32,769 bases of DNA from Aneurinibacillus danicus (GTDB lineage: Bacteria; Bacillota; Bacilli; Aneurinibacillales; Aneurinibacillaceae): contig NZ_BJXX01000164.1 of assembly GCF_007991215.1 (NCBI RefSeq), positions 1 through 32,769 of the forward strand. The letters run 5' to 3'. Below, piece by piece: positions 31,757 to 32,769 of the stretch. Below the pieces are notes generated by a model that saw nothing but the letters and a program-made list of their open reading frames with translations, was not told the DNA's origin and did not search any database. The translations under genes and the position numbers were made by a program. Positions within the stretch are counted from its first letter, which is position 1. Each line of letters starts with the position of its first letter.

Positions 31757-32767
31757 ATGAAAAAATTTTTAGCCGTTAGCCTTTCAGCTGCTGTATTACT
31801 CTTACCATCTGTTTCACTGGCAGAAAATGAATCAGTAACCAACGCATCGAATAATAAGAAATCAACAGTAGAATCAGTTGCAAAGACAAGTAATGACATC
31901 TATGTGGAAAAAAAGGTTTATACAGCAAAAAATAACAAACAACTTTTAGAAAGCATAAGCAAACCGCAGGGAATTGAATTAGAAGAAGGAGCTGTCCTTG
32001 AAAGTTATACAGAAACAACAATGTTCGTAAAACATGAAGGCAATAAAACCAGCTTACTGACAACAGGAGAAGCAGAGAAGATAAAAAAGAATAGGGGTAT
32101 TAATTCTTTAAAAGAACTATCTAAAAATGATGAAGAAAAAGTTAAAAAGCTTTTAAGAGAACAAGCTAATAAAAGTGATACCTCTAACACGATGGTAACT
32201 ACTGCAGCTTCTACGGTATATGGACAAGATACAGAGACTATTAGCGGTATTACAGGATCTTTATATACTTACCAATTAACAGGAACAAGTTCCTATGCAT
32301 CAAGGGCACAATTGTATGCTAATTGGAACGGTTTAACTCTTATCCCTAATAGGTCGGATAGCTATAAAGATTTTCTCACTATGGCTTGGTCTACAAGCGA
32401 GCCAATGTACACAGAATCATATAGTGGTAGTGTTACTTATACAGATTACAGTTCTAATCCTGATCGCTATTATACTCAGAACATTAGTTCCAACAGAGAA
32501 ATTTATAGTGCAGGTAAAATCTCACTATTCTATAATGATACGTATCAAAGTTCCTGGGTTCCTACGCAAGCTTCCATCAATGTGATAATTAACAAAAAAA
32601 CAAAAACTAACAAAGAAGGTTTTGCTGAGGCACATTTAGCACATACCTATCAAAATACCGTTGTTTCACCATCTATAACCGCTTCTTGGCCAGCAGGTAT
32701 CACTATAAACTATACTCCAAGGGATATGGTAACAGTTGTACCCCTAGGAACAAGATTTTTAGATTAA
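31757..32767 (+). CDS. Secreted protein of unknown function
   Basis: The 336-aa product has a typical signal peptide (MKKFLAVSLSAAVLLLPSVS then LA, likely cleaved before ENES). A Lys/Glu/Ser/Asn-rich stretch to about residue 150 may act as a propeptide or linker (ELSKNDEEKVKKLLREQANK). A C-terminal domain rich in Tyr, Ser, Thr and aromatic residues follows (GITGSLYTYQLTGTSSYASR, ISLFYNDTYQSSWVPTQASI), with the look of a beta-sandwich. I do not recognise the family and see no catalytic motif. ATG 31757 follows AGGAGAG by 6 nt. The gene is complete, ending two bases before the window edge. Confidence 0.82.
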   Translation: MKKFLAVSLSAAVLLLPSVSLAENESVTNASNNKKSTVESVAKTSNDIYVEKKVYTAKNNKQLLESISKPQGIELEEGAVLESYTETTMFVKHEGNKTSLLTTGEAEKIKKNRGINSLKELSKNDEEKVKKLLREQANKSDTSNTMVTTAASTVYGQDTETISGITGSLYTYQLTGTSSYASRAQLYANWNGLTLIPNRSDSYKDFLTMAWSTSEPMYTESYSGSVTYTDYSSNPDRYYTQNISSNREIYSAGKISLFYNDTYQSSWVPTQASINVIINKKTKTNKEGFAEAHLAHTYQNTVVSPSITASWPAGITINYTPRDMVTVVPLGTRFLD

Positions 32768-32769
32768 AT

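Noticed and set aside
1-32769. CRISPR arrays, tRNA or rRNA genes, transposases, integrases or phage genes
   Set aside because: None were seen. The repeats present are dispersed, not arrayed with spacers, and no mobile-element enzyme is encoded.

Overview
The window is a chromosome segment of an endospore-forming, flagellated Firmicute of the order Bacillales. Gene content and order (ywmB-murA-spoIID-spoIIQ-spoIIID-mbl-flhO-flhP) match Bacillus and Paenibacillaceae chromosomes. The moderately GC-rich coding and the S-layer/EPS-type sugar genes make Aneurinibacillus or a close relative my best guess, but that genus call is an inference. Almost every gene lies on the minus strand, so transcription runs from right to left.

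Right part (about 22.7-30.8 kb): a conserved cell-envelope and sporulation block. It reads ywmB, murA (peptidoglycan precursor synthesis), spoIID and spoIIQ (engulfment), spoIIID (mother-cell regulator), mbl (actin-like cell-shape protein), flhO and flhP (flagellar rod/hook proteins) and a small EpuA-family membrane protein. Candidate sigma-E promoters with the same -35/14-bp spacer/-10 layout precede spoIID and spoIIID, and a weaker sigma-F candidate precedes spoIIQ. At 20.8-22.5 kb lies an alaR-alaT pair (Lrp/AsnC regulator plus alanine-type aminotransferase).

Left part (0.2-20.2 kb): one long exopolysaccharide/capsule cluster. Three regulatory genes come first (Wzz-like co-polymerase, BY-tyrosine kinase, PHP-type tyrosine phosphatase). 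A structured non-coding gap resembling the eps-associated antitermination RNA (EAR) in position follows. Then come enzymes for two unusual sugars. A WbpB/WbpE/WbpA set plus a WbpD-like acetyltransferase should make UDP-GlcNAc3NAcA. A CapD/PglF-like dehydratase plus aminotransferase should make a UDP-4-amino-4,6-dideoxy-GlcNAc. The cluster also holds a flippase (Wzx), a polymerase (Wzy), two GT4 glycosyltransferases, a PglC/EpsL-like initiating phosphoglycosyltransferase, a membrane-anchored protein with a damaged or unusual start, and at its tail a 56-aa small ORF translationally coupled to a MacB-like ABC exporter.

Right edge (31.0-32.8 kb): an AT-rich plus-strand pair, a lipoprotein and a secreted protein of unknown function. 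The second is preceded by a 46-bp near-perfect palindrome at the predicted 5' end of its mRNA. Base composition and orientation suggest a laterally acquired segment.

Two kinds of intergenic element recur and are the most interesting part of the window. (1) A ~140-nt element occurs twice (8364-8505 and 9843-9982), flanking one glycosyltransferase gene. Its stems differ in sequence between copies but pair in both, while its internal loop is conserved, which is the signature of a structured RNA. (2) A ~175-bp repeat family has six full or partial copies in both orientations, with a terminator-like A/T-flanked hairpin in the middle.
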